Assembly: GCA_039519185.1 (NCBI GenBank)
Contig: CM076854.1
Location: forward strand, 72,039,948-72,103,947
Source: Astragalus membranaceus
Lineage: Eukaryota > Streptophyta > Magnoliopsida > Fabales > Fabaceae
Direction: 5' to 3'
DNA length: 64,000 nt
The notes under the pieces are model-generated. The model did not search any database. It was not told the DNA's origin and saw only the letters and a program-made list of their open reading frames with translations. Both the position numbers and the translations under genes were made by a program. Positions 1-14,783 of the stretch are shown piece by piece (positions within the stretch are counted from its first letter, which is position 1; the number at the start of each line of letters is the position of its first letter).

Positions 1-219
1 TACCGCTTCTTGCCGAGCCAATAGCTGAACGAGCTGTTGAACCGCGTCAGTCAAAGCCGGGAGTAATTGGGGGGGAGGTGGCAAGCTCGTCTCATCTGCG
101 CCCGATTGAGCTCGGGAAGGTCCCGTGTTGGGATGTCGGCTTCGTGTTTGTGACGAATTCGTGAGTTCCTGGACGTGGCCTTCAGGAGTTCACTGAGGGC
201 CGAGGTCAGGTTCGGCCAT
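1..219 (-). pseudogene. gag N-terminus of a Tat-like Ty3/gypsy element (partial)
   Basis: Reading leftwards from an ATG at 219-217, the frame stays open to the window edge except for one TGA at codon 10. The product is polar and Pro/Gln-rich and ends in a leucine-heptad stretch (PALTDAVQQLVQLLARQEA), the look of the start of plant gypsy gag proteins. It lies about 100 bp downstream (minus strand) of a primer binding site and LTR, where gag is expected. The rest of gag-pol is off the left edge. The TGA could derive from CGA by C-to-T change. The family assignment rests on position and composition, since no zinc knuckle is in view. Confidence 0.6.
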
Positions 220-300
220 GAGACGAGTCGGTATTGAGCGGTGTGTTGGTGCCATTTAATAAGTTCAAGGAGATGGTGAGAAAAATCGGGTACTGGTTTC

Positions 301-318
301 TCCCACTGTGGTCGCCAA
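301..318 (-). other. Primer binding site of the left-edge gypsy element
   Basis: On the minus strand the bases right after the LTR end read TTGGCGACCACAGTGGGA, the TGGCG...GTGGG(G)A form used by many plant gypsy elements as a tRNA primer site. This fixes the element's orientation as minus. Confidence 0.65.
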
Positions 319-760
319 TGTTCTGTACCGTGCTACCGACCGTGAGGATCGATATTATGCAGTTGGTAGATATTTTGTCCTTGATTCTATCGTTGTCTTC
401 AGGCTGAGAGGAGAGTCTTGTTCGACCCGGGAGGTTCGACCTTGAGAGGCGATGTTGAGGTGTTCGATCTTGAGATGTTCGATCTTGGAGGGCGAGGTTG
501 TACCTGCAATGATACTCCGACGCTCAAGTCAGTATTTGAGAGAATGAGTGTTTGGTTAGAAAAGTGCTTACCATTAATGAGCATTGAATGGGGTATTTAT
601 AGAGTTTGGATGTGTTTGTGTTGGCGTTTTTGGGCCGTCCGATCTTGCAGGCTGATCTTGGCCATTGAAGATTGGACTCTCTTGATTACAATTGGGCTTC
701 TCATCAATTGGGCTTTTTGGAGAAGGGGTGCAAATAGAAGATACTGTAATTACCATAACA
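319..760 (-). mobile_element. 5' LTR of a Tat-like Ty3/gypsy element
   Basis: This 442-bp LTR runs from tgttctgtacc to ccataaca on the plus strand, so it has TG...CA ends. On the minus strand it holds a TATA box near its middle and is followed by the primer site and gag start. It shares both termini and the block ctccgacgctcaagtcag with the LTR at 56035-56386, so the two elements belong to one family. No second LTR of this copy is in the window and I could not identify a target duplication. Confidence 0.75.
594..602 (-). promoter_or_regulatory. TATA box in LTR
   Basis: The minus strand reads CTATAAATACCCC here. It lies upstream of the GACTTGAGCGTCGGAGT block, so it probably marks the U3/R boundary of the LTR. 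Confidence 0.55.
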
Positions 761-1120
761 GCTCTCAAGCAAATTAACTAGTATTATGCCAAGCAAATTT
801 ACTGACATTGTTGAATCTAATCTAATTGATTATGCTAATTTGTTTGGATCTAGTCTTATGTGGGTTCTATGCAATTACTTATTGTACCCATTGGATTATC
901 TTAAGTGCTCAATTTGGGGCCGGTTGGACTTTTCGAGGTATTTGACATTTGAAATGTTCAAATGGTTTATTGAAATTTTCTTAAGTTTAGGATGATACCT
1001 CTTTCGATTTCATAGATCTTTGAATTAATTATAGGCTAGTTAGCTGAGTCTGAATGGGCAGGAAAGCAAAATAGAATGGAGTTGTCTGAATGTAATGGAA
1101 GGATTTTGGAAAATTATTTA
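761..1120. other. Unassigned AT-rich stretch
   Basis: Between the gypsy LTR and the CACTA-type repeats I see no convincing coding signal, repeat or RNA gene. The small open frames here are random-looking. Confidence 0.5.
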
Positions 1121-1442
1121 TCACTTCGTACCGACGGAATTTCCGACGGAATTTTCTTGGAAATTTACGAGGGATATTTCCCAGGGATTTGCGAGGGACG
1201 TTTCCGAGGGATTTGCGAGGGATATTTCCGAGGGTTTTGCGAGGGATATTTCCGAGGGATTTGCGAGGGATTTGCGACGGAAACGTTTCCGAGGGAAATT
1301 TCCGTCGGAAATCGTTTGCGAGGACCATTTATCCCACGGAATTTTGTCCGTCGGAAAATCCGTCGGAAACGTGAATTAGCGACCGATTTTCCTGCTTTTC
1401 CGAGGGAATTTTCCCTCGGAAATCACCGAAATTCTTGTAGTG
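1121..1442 (+). repeat. CACTA-type subterminal repeat array and terminus
   Basis: The block contains about eight copies of a motif of roughly 20 bp built on ttccgagggatttgcgaggg and ccgacggaa. It includes the palindrome ttccgagggaattttccctcggaa and ends in attcttgtagtg, the inverse of the CACTACAAGAA terminus of En/Spm elements. Its left edge, cacttcgtaccgacgg, could be a decayed CACTA start, which would make this a 320-bp non-autonomous element. Otherwise it is only the right end of an element extending further left. No 3-bp target duplication was recognised. Confidence 0.65.
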
Positions 1443-3728
<2,286 letters not shown>

Positions 3729-4894
3729 ATGAAATTTCCTCCTTCGCACCGCCTTTGGATGTATGATAGGTTGTATCCAAAAAAAGTGGCTTTGAAACAA
3801 TCTTTTGTAGACGGCGTGTGGGAGTTTTTTCTTTTTGCAATGAGTCAGGAATAATTTAGAGCTGCACATTGTCTTGTAAATGTTTTCACAATGCAGAAGA
3901 AAGTTGGATGGCATAAGTCTCAGGAGGCCGTCGTTCAGAATCTTTTTTATAAGAAAGCTGCTACCCGACTCGCTAATTTGCTCAAAGGTGTCCACATACA
4001 GAGGAGCCGGCCTGATTGGATGGGAGATCTAGTCTATGATCACCTACGAGAGCATTGGAAACATGCAAAATTTTTGGCTAAGTGTGAGCAGAACAAGAAG
4101 AATAGGGCATCGAAAAATGGAGGAAGCTTGCACACTAGAGGTTCTATCTCAATGTTGCAGCATGCATAGAGATTGGTATATACCTAAACTTTTATTTTCC
4201 TTATGTCATCATAAATAGTTATAGTTTACCATTTACAAACTTATGTTATTAATTATTACAAACTTATGTTATTTTCCTTATGTCATCGTCACACCCACAT
4301 TAAGAGAGGCACAGGTGACTATGTAGAGAAGCGTGTTCGCATAGCTCGGGTATATTTTTTGTTTTTAGGACAATTTCAATTTGGAAATATTTTTTACCAA
4401 TGGCTAATTGTAACTTGTGCATTTAATAGGAGCAGTTTCACCGAATGTTCTCTCAGTCAAATATACCAATCGACTCCGCTGAGTTGGAGAAGTTGAAGCG
4501 GTTATTGTGGGAGGAAGCTGTTGAAGGGTGCAATAAGAGTCGTCTGTACGGGACAGGAGGCATATATGACAATAGGTTAGACTCTAGAGCTTCGACGAAC
4601 GCGAGCATGTCCCCTGAGGACCGTAGGATTGTCCAGTCATTGACAGCGCAGCTTGCACAACAGCAGCAACTGCTTGACTACATATTTAAGCATTCAGGGA
4701 TTCCAGTACCTCCACCTGAGTGGCAGCCGCTCGAGCAGGATCAGCCCGCCCAACAGGGCCAGCCCGCCAAGCAGGAACAGGACGCCGAGCAAGATCGGGA
4801 CGACGATGCAGATGTTGGAGGCGATGGAGATGGCGAAGACTGCACCTATGCGAAGGGTTATCGACAACATCTCGATAATTTATGTTTTAATTAA
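3729..4894 (+). pseudogene. En/Spm (CACTA) TNP1-like protein, Transposase_24 type, decayed
   Basis: Four blocks look like exons. 3729-3851 encodes a piece resembling the transposase-associated domain (motif LWMYDRLYPKKVALKQSF). 3903-4168 encodes the hallmark Transposase_24 region (RPDWMGDLVYDHLREHW, then KKNRASKNGGSLHT). 4270-4349 continues it (THIKRGTGDYVEKRVRIA). 4431-4891 gives EQFHRMFSQ, LYGTGG and a Gln/Asp-rich acidic tail. Intervening sequences have plausible splice edges. A TAG at 4167-4169 and a TAA at 3852 interrupt the frame, so this copy is probably dead. TNP1-type proteins bind subterminal repeats; the catalytic TNP2 partner is not present here. Confidence 0.75.
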
Positions 4895-5460
4895 GGTTTA
4901 AATATGTTTTTTCATCCTTCACCAACCCATTTCTTGCTTCTCATTATTTTCATCCAAATTTGATAAATCTGTTGACTTTGTAAAGTATATATTGGGGCTA
5001 GTTTTATGTTGCTTACAAAATATATCTAGTGGCATTAGAGTTAGGAGAGGTGGGTATGTAACTTGGACTTGCTAGTTGCTGCCAATAATTAAACATGGTT
5101 TCCAATCCCCTCTTTTAGGATTTTTCAAATTTCAACACATTATTCAGGAGCATATAATTGATTTTGTAGTATATATTGGGGCTAGTTTTATGTTGTTTAC
5201 AAAATATATCTAGTTGCATTAGAGTCCGGAGGGGTGGGTATGTAACCGATTGTGTGCTAAAAAACTTAATTAATGTGCAAAAAAACATTTAATTTTTTAA
5301 TTAATGTGTAAAATTTCGTAGTTTTGTGAATTATACTATATTCTTATCATTATCGTTTTTGATCTGTTAGGTATATTGTTTGGAGCTGGACTTGAAGATG
5401 CTTCGTCCGAATTATTCTAGTTTATGGAACTATTAAATCAACATGCATGGAACTGGTGGA
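4895..5460. repeat. 3' region of CACTA 1 with an 85-bp direct repeat
   Basis: No gene is visible. An imperfect direct repeat of about 85 bp (tatatattggggctagtttt...ggtgggtatgtaac) occurs at about 4977-5062 and again at 5162-5247. It probably arose by local duplication inside the transposon. Confidence 0.7.
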
Positions 5461-5597
5461 TTAAATAGTTAGGCGACAAGCCATTTTGCGACGGAATTGT
5501 TTTCGTCAAAAAGTCCGTCAGAAATGAACATTTGCGATGGATTATCCTTGATTTGTGACGAATTTGTCCGTCACAAATCAGTGAATTTCTTGTAGTG
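5461..5597 (+). mobile_element. Right terminus of CACTA element 1
   Basis: Subterminal motifs (gcgacggaattgttttcgtc, tttgtgacgaatttgtccgt) lead to the end atttcttgtagtg, the inverse of CACTACAAGAAAT. Together with the TNP1-like gene to its left this defines the 3' end of a CACTA element. No matching 5' CACTACAAGAAAT end is in the window. Confidence 0.75.
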
Positions 5598-5763
5598 ATC
5601 CAAGCCATCAAGACCTTCATCCATTCCTTAATTGTTTTCCTACAAAAGCAACAAAAACCCGATTAATGCAATATACATATACAATACTCTATTAAATCGA
5701 ATGCTATAATAAAATCAAGCAAGAAATGCCTGAAAATTTTAAAAGATTGGACAATCAAAATGA

Positions 5764-6190
5764 CTATGTAGCCAAACTCCTATCCTCCTTCCTCATTTCC
5801 TTCCATGCATCCAATATTTCATATGATGAGGGCTTTTCAATCATTCCCTCACCAAAGTCATCATCTTCACAACTTTCATCATCCCAGAGCTTTTCATCTG
5901 AGATATTAGAAGACCTGGCAAGTGCCAGATAATCGGGAAATTCCAGCTCATCAGTGGATAAACTTATTCTATTTTCAATATCACAGTCTCGTGGCTTGCA
6001 AACCATGGCATCATTATTGTTTACTCTGTCAACTTGATCATGGTTAAGGGTAAATTATCCGGTTCAGCATGGTAACTAACAACAACAATGTCATTTTCAA
6101 ATTCAGCACCTTCAATCATCCTTTTCCTTGATATACTTGGCACATTTCCATTTCCACCATCATTAATTCCCTCATTTAGACCATTGACAA
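5764..6190 (-). pseudogene. Unidentified acidic coding fragment
   Basis: I do not recognise this protein. On the minus strand 6190 to about 6050 is open and encodes a piece containing SRKRMIEGAEFENDIVVVSY. A one-base shift near 6050 leads into an 80-residue frame ending at 5764, rich in Asp/Glu/Ser, with DELEFPDYLALARSS and a C-terminal YEILDAWKEMRKEDRSLAT. Coding-like composition and continuity across the shift argue for a real decayed exon. It lies inside the second CACTA element and on its strand, so it may be a transposon protein tail or a captured host fragment. Confidence 0.4.
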
Positions 6191-8500
6191 TTCTAATTTA
6201 AAAAAAATGAGTTGAAGAATTGTGAACAACATGACAGAGTTGTGGGTACATTATTAGCTAAACAATTATCGTGAAGTTTAGCAGAGTTTCCTATGAAAAT
6301 GTGGAGGGCTCTGTCATAGGGTGCAGGAATCAAGGAACAAAGCTTCTAGAAAACACAATGAATATGCTGATAGAAAACTTGGAGATAACAAAATATGCAA
6401 ATAGAAAACACAGATTTCATTTGCAACTTAAAAAACCAACGATATGCTAACCATGGACACACAATGAATATGCTGATAGAAAACTTGGAGATAACTTCTT
6501 ACGTGGCAACTAGACTTCTTTTGAATGCTTCCAATAGGTTGTTGTCTTTTTCCTTGGTTTGCACCTGTTAGTTTAGTTAATAAATAAGCAAAAATATAAT
6601 CACAACTCTAAGAACAGAATCAATCATGCCTTGCCCTACTAGGTGAGAACTAGGGCCAACTAATTGAAATTCTATATGGGTTGACCTCTGGAATGTTTCA
6701 AACTTTGCGTGCATGAAAACATATATTAATCCATCCAACTTTTAAATCTTATTAGTCACATAATTCTTAATAAGGTGTAGAGCAGGATTGTTAAGATCTA
6801 ATACCACAAACAGCAACTATTATTTCATCAGGTATAATAGATTTATTCTCACCATCAGAAAAACAATTTCATATGGAACTTAGATTAGATTACAAAAAAG
6901 TGGTCAAACCTAATCGGGCAAGAAGAAAGGAAGATAAGAGCTAATGAAAAGAGTGAAATAGGCCTTGAAATATCCAAAAGAAGTATAGATACAATTCAGA
7001 AGTAGCTTTTGCAGTAGGTAATATAACCACCAGAAAAAATTAGTTATTCTCATATAAAAACCTTTATATAAGCCAAAGGGAAAATAATTGCAAAATACAT
7101 GCCAACATCACAGTTTAATACTAGAGTCAACCCCAAGCCCCAACATAACAAGAAAGAAGCAATAGTTCCATCAAAAAACCTTATGAAAGATGCTGAATAA
7201 ACACTTACAGGAAATAATATTGAGTTGGAAACAATACTCCATAAAACATACCTTCACTACATCTCTGCCTATAACTCAAACCAACCAAAATTATTCCCAG
7301 TATAATCAAACTAAACATAAAAAGGAAAAATTACTTTGAAGCATACTTGGATTTTTTCAATGGTTTGCAAGTAATTATTCATAAGAGCAAGTCACAACTA
7401 CAATTAAGAAAGTACTTGAATCAAAGCATATACGTGAATTAAGGAACATAATAACATTACCTGCACACTAATTCCTACTTGGTTCTTCCCAATTATCTTT
7501 CCTTCTCCAACAGCAACCACCCCCTTGAGGCTTTTGTTTGAGCAGTTGTTGGAAGTAAAACCCCGCCCTCACTCCTCTCTTCTGCTTCCTTTACTTTTAC
7601 AATTAATTGACAAGCAAAAAATTTATCAAAAATAAACAAATACAAAATGTCCTAAATTAAAGTGCAAGATATCAGCATTGTCATCATAATTACACTGTCC
7701 TGAAACACATGTCCAGATAAATTGCTACTACTCATTAGTGTGGTGAAACATGTATCCAAGCAATTGCCTCCCACACATCATGATTTTACCACATCCAAAC
7801 TACATGGGTGTGTTTTGGGACATATAAACAACAAGTTCTTTATTTTTAGTGATTGAAGTTAAAAAAAATTAGACTGAAAAATACCACTGAACCATCAAAT
7901 GGTCGCTTATTTATTTCTACAAATACAATACGACATTAAAAAAAAACCTTCAAATCATACCTTTGAAGCATAAGGATGTTTCCACCAATTTATTTTCCAC
8001 CTTCCTCTGCACATGCATCTCATCTACTTGCTCCCCTCATTATAAAACTCACAAATAGAGACATAGAGACAACAAATACAAACACAAACAAAGCACATTG
8101 CGAGAAGAAGCCAAACCACAACTACTGAATTTCAAATACAACTAATTGAAGTTCAAATGCAACTAATTGAAGTTCAAATGCAACTAATTGAAGTTAAGAT
8201 ACAACAATAAGACAGAATGACCGTGAAGGGGGAGGAAGAGAGGAAGGGCGAGTTTTGAACCTGAACACACATACACAAAGAAAATCGCTTCTTGTGAAAC
8301 CACTTCAGCTGAGTGAAATGGCTGTGAGGGAGAGAGGTCTCTGTGAATTAACGCATGGAGGAAGAGGGCTCTGCGTGAAAGAGGGCGATTTCTGATTTTA
8401 GGGTTCGAGAGAGGGATAGAGGAAGAAAGGTTCTGTGAATTAACGCATGGAGGAAGAGAGGCTCTGATTTTAGGGTTTGAGTTGGAGCCTGGAGGGGCTT
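6191..8500 (-). other. Interior of CACTA element 2, no recognisable gene
   Basis: AT-rich DNA with no domain I can name. It has a 21-bp tandem repeat (aactaattgaagttcaaatg, about four copies near 8140-8205) and a duplicated block gtgaattaacgcatggagga (about 8345 and 8438). The minus strand near 8200-8500 is CT-rich and looks like a transcript leader. Confidence 0.4.
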
Positions 8501-8882
8501 TCCACGCTGTGTGAATGAGTTTTAATCAAGAGAAATTATTTTTCTATTTTTGTTTGATGTTTAATGGTTTTTGGTATTTGAGTTTTTGGTGCAGCACCAA
8601 AATTTTGGAAATTAGAAGAAGCGCCTGTATTTAGCGCGTAAAATTTTTATTTTTTTAATAATTGCATGATACGGCAACGGTTCTACTGTGTTGGCTAAAC
8701 ATCAAAGAAAAAACCATTGCAATTAATCTTTAGCCAACGTTTTTTAACCGTTGCTGACAATTTTTTTTTAAAAACAATAGAATCAACAACGGGCCAAAAA
8801 ACCGTTGTCATTGTTATCTAAGATAACAATTTTCTAAGTGTTGTAATTTTAGGCGCTGTCGTAGAGTCAAAATGTTGTAGTG
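8501..8882 (-). mobile_element. Terminus of CACTA element 2
   Basis: On the minus strand the element starts CACTACAACATTTTGACTCT and carries subterminal AACCGTTG/CAACGG repeats in both orientations (8670-8800). Immediately outside it at 8883 the sequence rejoins the 1.15-kb repeat unit in the middle of its second exon-like block, which shows that this is an insertion edge. The opposite end was not found, so the 5598-8882 interval is probably truncated. Confidence 0.65.
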
Positions 8883-10040
8883 TCGTATGCTATAACAGGA
8901 AGAAAAGGAAAATGTTATTGCATTGGTGGAGGGACAGGTAAAGTTTAGATTGTTATTTTTGGTTTTCTTTCAATTTTTGGGTTTATATTCTGTCTATTTT
9001 GACATGTGAATTTTTGGATACGCAAAATTATATTATAAGAAAGTAAAAGGGGTACTCCAATTCATATACGAATCAAACTGACAGGTCCGTAGACATTCTA
9101 GCGGACATGAGCACAAATAAGAATGTTCCTCACCGCTAATTTTCTTAGGTATCACATTGAGAGTGATCCAAGGGAAAAATAATTAAAGCTAATCCTACAT
9201 GGATCCATCCACATTGAAACTTCAAATGGAATTGTCAACCGAATTTACAATTTGAACATAAATGTGGAACCATAATTAATCAAAAATTGTATTCAAATTC
9301 AACTATTACTTAGCCACTCATTTAATTTGGTAACTTATAATAAAAATTTGAATTCAACTTCAAAAATTAATTGGTCACTCATTCAATCAGACAACTTATT
9401 ATAGAAATATCTCTACCATTAATAATTCAAAAAGAAGAATTTGATAAATCATTAAATTGGCTTTGAGATTTATACATCGACTCCACTCATACACACATAG
9501 TAAGAGAAAATTCATCTCTTAAGAAATGTAAATAGACTTGCTATTCAACTCTTCCTTCTTTGTTATTGGATTAATTTCATGCTCTCTTCTCAAACTCAAT
9601 CCTCTTTCTCACTTTGTTGTTTTCGTTTACTCATTTTTTGTTCTCGGATTTTTTTTCTTTTCAGATGCATTGTTATTTTTTTATCTTCAAGATATTTGCA
9701 GAAGGATGCAAATAATAGAGGAGCAAGAAGACAAGTTGTATTGTGGGAATTATAAATTGCGTGAGATTAATGCTGGATAGTTGAATGCTACTTGAACGAT
9801 TGGGTCACTGTTGTACGTTAAGTTATCTCATCTATCCACTTTTAGCAATTTCCACAATACCTATCTTACATCATCGCTTATCCAACTATCTTTTTATTTT
9901 AATATTTTTACGTTTTGAGACTAACGTTGCTTCATATGTGTTTCTTTGCTTTTGTTTAAATCGGACCAGGTCGTGGATTTGGCTTACTTTACCGAAATCT
10001 GCAGCAACCAATAGATCGTTTGCATGATGATGTCTCCTTT
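8883..10040 (+). repeat. 1.15-kb tandem repeat unit, copy 1
   Basis: First visible copy of a unit that recurs at a spacing of 1150 bp here and 1153 bp at 31859/33012. It holds two exon-like blocks. Block A (9697-9780 here) starts after a pyrimidine-rich tract ending in AG. Block B (about 10006-10090 at the start of the next copy) begins after GCAG and ends at a GT (ggagggacag/gtaaag). Block B can encode IDRLHDDVSYAMTGRKGKCY in other copies. Block A here carries small changes that shift its frame. I do not recognise the protein. Confidence 0.75.
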
Positions 10041-10960
10041 GCTATGAGAGGAAGAAAAGGCAAATGTTATTGCATTGGTGGAGGGACAGGTAAAGTTTAG
10101 ATTTTTATTTTTGGTTTTCTTTCAATTTTTGGGTTTATATTTTGTCTATTTTGAGATGTGAATTTCTGGATACCCAAAATTATATTATAAGAAAGTATAA
10201 GGGGTACTCCAATTCATATACAAATCAAATTGACAGGTCCGTAGACATTCTAGCGGACAAGTGCTCAAATAAGAATGTTCCTCACCGCTAATTTTCTATA
10301 TCACATCGAGAGTGATCCAAGGGAAAAATAATTAAAGCTAATCCTACATGGATCCATCCGCATTGAAACTTCAAATGGAATTGTCAACCGAATTTACAAT
10401 TTGGACATAAATGTGGAACCATAATTAATCAAAAATTGTATTCAAATTCAACTTTTAATTAGCCTCCCATTTAATTTGGTAACTTATACTAAAAATTTGA
10501 ATTCATATTCAAAAATTAATTGGTCACTCATTCAATCGGACAACTTATTATAGAAATATCTCTACCATTAATAATTCAAATTGAAGAATTGGATAAACCA
10601 TTAAATTGGCATTGAGATTTATACATCGACTCCACTCATACACACATAGTAAGAGAAAATTCATCTCTTAAAAAATGTAAATAGGCTTGCTATTCAACTC
10701 TTCCTTCTTTGTTACTGGATTATTTTCATGCTCTCTTCTCAAACTCAATCCTCCTTCTCACTTTGTTGTTTTCGTTTACTCATTTTTTGTTCTCGGATTT
10801 TTTTCCTTTTCAGATGCATTGTTATTTTTTATCTTCAAGAGATTTGCAGATGGAGGCAAATAATAAAAGGGGGAAGAAGACAAGTTGTATAGTGGGAAAT
10901 ATAAATTGTCTGAGATTCATGCTGGATAGTGGAATGCTACTTGAACGATTGGGTCACTGT
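10041..10960 (+). repeat. 1.15-kb tandem repeat unit, copy 2 (left part)
   Basis: Directly follows copy 1, head to tail, with close sequence identity. Block A (about 10838-10960) reads MEANNKRGKKTSCIVGNINC and so on. The unit stops at gggtcactgt, where a large LTR begins, and resumes at 13650. Confidence 0.8.
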
Positions 10961-13649
10961 CCAATTGTAACACCCCAATAATTTCTAACTTGTAGAAATA
11001 CCGAAATGTGTCATTTGGCATACATTAGAGTAACTTCCTATTTCAGATATTGAACACAAACTAAAATCTTCGATGAACTAGTCATCAAACGCGCTTACAT
11101 AACTTAACATAACATGATTAAAACATTTAAACGTCGACCCTTACATCATCTCATACTTAGTGTTCAATAGCAAAATAGAAGGTCGCGGAAGCGATTTACA
11201 ACTTTAACGACTAAGTTATACAATCGAGCATACTATGACAATGAAAGAACAAAATACAAGACATAACGAAATGAACAACGGCGTCTCCGCTAAGTAGCTC
11301 CATAACCATGCCTCATCACCTTCAACCTTTCCTGCTTCTCTGAAACAAAACAACAACAATGATTGGGTGAGACAACTTATCTCAGTGACTTCTATCGAGA
11401 CCCCTTACTAACTCTCTCGGTTCATTATGCTTGATTCATGAATCGTAGTCCTTAAAGTTGACTACGTGGAGTACTCTAACATTTTCCCTCATAGCCCTTA
11501 AGCCGACTACAAGTGACAATCCTTAATATGACCCGTAGCCCTTAAGCCGACTACGAGAAATATATCTGAAACATGATTGTTAGCATATCACCGTAGCCTT
11601 TAAGTCGACTGCCGGTAAACCCATTCCCTGACTACAGCAGGGACAAACATGACGGGGCCTAGGTTCATAGGGCTCATGACTTCCCCTCCGCTAGTACGCT
11701 AACCTGAAAATAGGGTCGTCACCCTAGACTGAACTGATATGTATATAAAATATATCTGACATGAACATAACCTGATCTGAAACATAACATGATCTTATAC
11801 ATAACATGATCTTAATATCAACATTATAACCTCAGGGACATTATGTCTGTCTTATCTTTACTTGCCGTGATCTCACTCGGGGTTACTAAGTTCGTTAACC
11901 TGACTTATAGGCATTTACGATTCAATCCAATCATAATTATTTAAGTCACAGTCAACATAATCACAAACAGCGAACAATTCATTGAAAACATAATCCACTA
12001 AAGAAGCAACAATTCAAACATTCTAATTCAGCAACTGTACCTAAACTTTGAGAATTTATTTAACCTATCAAACGGCCACGGAATTTAGCAAACCACCCCT
12101 CTACAGAAAGCTAAGGACGTCTAGTTTCTGAATATGTTTTTAGAATTATGGAATGATGGGTCAATAAATACAGTTTTAGCAAATAACACAGTATGTTCAG
12201 AAAACGGGACTGCGACTGTGACCTAAATTGTGATCCTTCTAAAATGACCAAAACCCACTCAATTAACCTGAAACCTGAGCCGGACAGTAGAAAATTAAGT
12301 CTAGTTTTCAAAGAAATAGAAATCATCCGAAAAGGAGTTCAATTGAAACCACCATGCCCAAAGCACTGACCCTATGTCCAGTTTGTTCCCAGAATTTTAC
12401 CCTAACTTGTGGAGCCTATAACTTAAGCTACACAATTCCAAATTCAACCAAATCAGAGCCAATTTAACGAGCATTCAGTCTAGTTTCTAAAACAATTGAT
12501 CACATAATTTTTGGATTCACAAAACATTCCCAGTTTCAAAAAGACAGTACCTATGTCTAGAATGCTTCCAGAATATTACCCTACCTTGTGAAACTTATAA
12601 TTTGAGTTATACAACTCCAATTTGACCCAAATCAGTGTCAAAATAACCTAAATTAAGTATAGTTTCTAAACTGACAGGCCACATGATTTTCTAGTCAATA
12701 ATTCGTTCCCAGTCACTGAATTACTGAACGTATTCTAGAACATTCAGAAACAGTGAAATTAGCAAAACAATTAACACCAAGCAAGTACCAAATTAATCCA
12801 TTGACTCGAGACATGAAAATCAGTGACAACAACGATTCCCTAGTGAGTATAGAACTCACCTAATGTGATGAAATCACACAACAACGAATTCCTCGGGGTG
12901 GCACGGCAAAGAACTCTATGAACGGTCGCCGAAATCGCCCCAACAACCTCCAAGAACTGAATCCAAGCTTCTCTATAGCGTATCACTCGAGCACAGCAAC
13001 CAATCCAAGACCCCAGCTACTGAAATTATTCTATGACTCACATGCAACTCCTCCAGCAACTTCCAATGCACTAAGGGAACCCAAACAAGCCATGAAACCT
13101 CTATTTCTTCACAATGGAGGTGGGGTGCGAAAATGGTAGTTGGAAGAAGGTGATGATTCAGTGGTTAAAATGAGCATCAATGGAAAGAGGAAGGAAAATG
13201 GAATGCAGGGCAGGCCGTCTTGGATCACACATGCACTCAGATTTCACCGAGTCCCCCCCCACTTCTCTTCTTCCCCTTCGCGCCTCTCTCTCTCTCTCTC
13301 TCTCTCTAACTCTTTCTCTGTTTTCAGTTTCTGGAAAAATGATAATGAGGGTGCTGTTTGTGAATTTTGGGGAGGGCTGGGTCAGCTGGCCACTTAAATG
13401 GTGGGGAAATTACTAATCTGTCCTTCAGCTACTTATCCCTTCATTCTAACTATTACATGACTTAATGAAAATTAAACTAACTTAACAATTAAGCATACAA
13501 GCATAAAAAATCATGAAATCAATTATTTCATTTCCTAACACAATGTATCAATTAATCACAAACAATGACAAATCATTTAGTTCAAACACCTCAAATAAAA
13601 TCAAAGATTACTAAGAATAATTAATTATGACTTCGAGCTATTCAATTAG
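10961..13649 (-). mobile_element. Large LTR (E family), truncated copy E1
   Basis: Starts ccaat/tgtaacaccccaata. The first five bases match the bases beside the LTR in the copy at 47577 (accaat/tgtaac, where the primer site follows), so this is an LTR in minus orientation with a trace of its internal side. It aligns by eye with the solo LTR at 24358 over its first 120 bp (taccgaaatg, ggcatacat, agagtaacttcc). The far end lacks the expected gatgttaca. Blocks such as 'cgtagcccttaagccgactac' recur at 11440-11620. A CT microsatellite lies at 13283-13307. The small frames inside are not convincing. Confidence 0.7.
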
Positions 13650-14783
13650 CTATCCACTTTTAGCAATTTCCACAATGCCTCTCTTACATCATCGCTTATC
13701 CAACTATCTTCTTATTTTAATATTTTTACGTTTTGAGACTAACATTGCTTCCTATGTGTTTGTTGCTTTTGTTTAAATTGGACCATGTCGTGAATTTGGC
13801 TTACTTTACCGAAATCTGCAGCAACCAATGATCGTTTGCATGATGATTTCTCCTATGCTATGACAAGAAGAAAAGGAAAATGTTATTGCATTAGTGGAGA
13901 GGCAGGTAAAGTTTAGATTTTTATTTATGGTTTTCTTTCAATTTTAGGGTTTAAAATCTGTCTATTTTGACATGTGAATTTTCTGATACGCAAAATTATA
14001 TTATAAGAAACTATATGGGGGTACTCCAATTCATATACAAATCAAACTGACAGCTCCGTAGACATTCTAGCGGACAAGAGCACAAATAAGAATGTTCTTC
14101 ACCACCATTTTTCTTAGGTGTCACATTGAGAGTGATCCAAGGGAAAAATAATTAAAGCTAATCCTACATGGATCCATCCACGTTGAAACTTCAAATGGAA
14201 TTGTCAACCGAAATTACAATTTGGACATAAATGTGGAACCATAATTAATCAAAAATTGTATTCAAATTTAACTATTAATGAGCCTCCCATTTAATTTGGT
14301 AACTTATACTAAAAATTTGAATTCAAATTCAAAAATTAATTGGTCACTCATTCAATCAGACAACTTATTATAGAAATATCTCTACCATTAATAATTCAAA
14401 TTGAAGAATTCGATAAATCGTTAAATTGGCTTTGAGATTTATACATCAACTCCACTCATACACACATAGTAAGAGAAAATTCATCTCTTAAAAAATGTAA
14501 ATAGGCTTTCTATTCAACTCTTCCTTCTTTGTTATTGGAATATTTTCATGCTCTCTTCTCAAACTCAATCCTCCTTCTCACTTTGTTGTTTTTGTTTACT
14601 CATTTTTTGTTCTCGGATTTTTTTTCTTTTCAGATGCATGGTTATTTTTTTTATCTTCAAGAGATTTGCAGATGGAGGCAAATAATAAAAGGGGGAAGAA
14701 GACAAGTTGTATATTGGGAAATATAAATTGTCTGAGATTCATGCTGGATAGTGGAATGCTACTTGAACGATTGGGTCACTGTG
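13650..14783 (+). repeat. 1.15-kb tandem repeat units, copy 2 (right part) and copy 3
   Basis: The array resumes at ctatccacttttagcaattt, continuing the unit broken at 10960 apart from about 20 lost bases. Block B lies near 13822-13905 and the next block A near 14672-14781. It ends at gggtcactgtg where a CACTA element begins. Confidence 0.8.
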
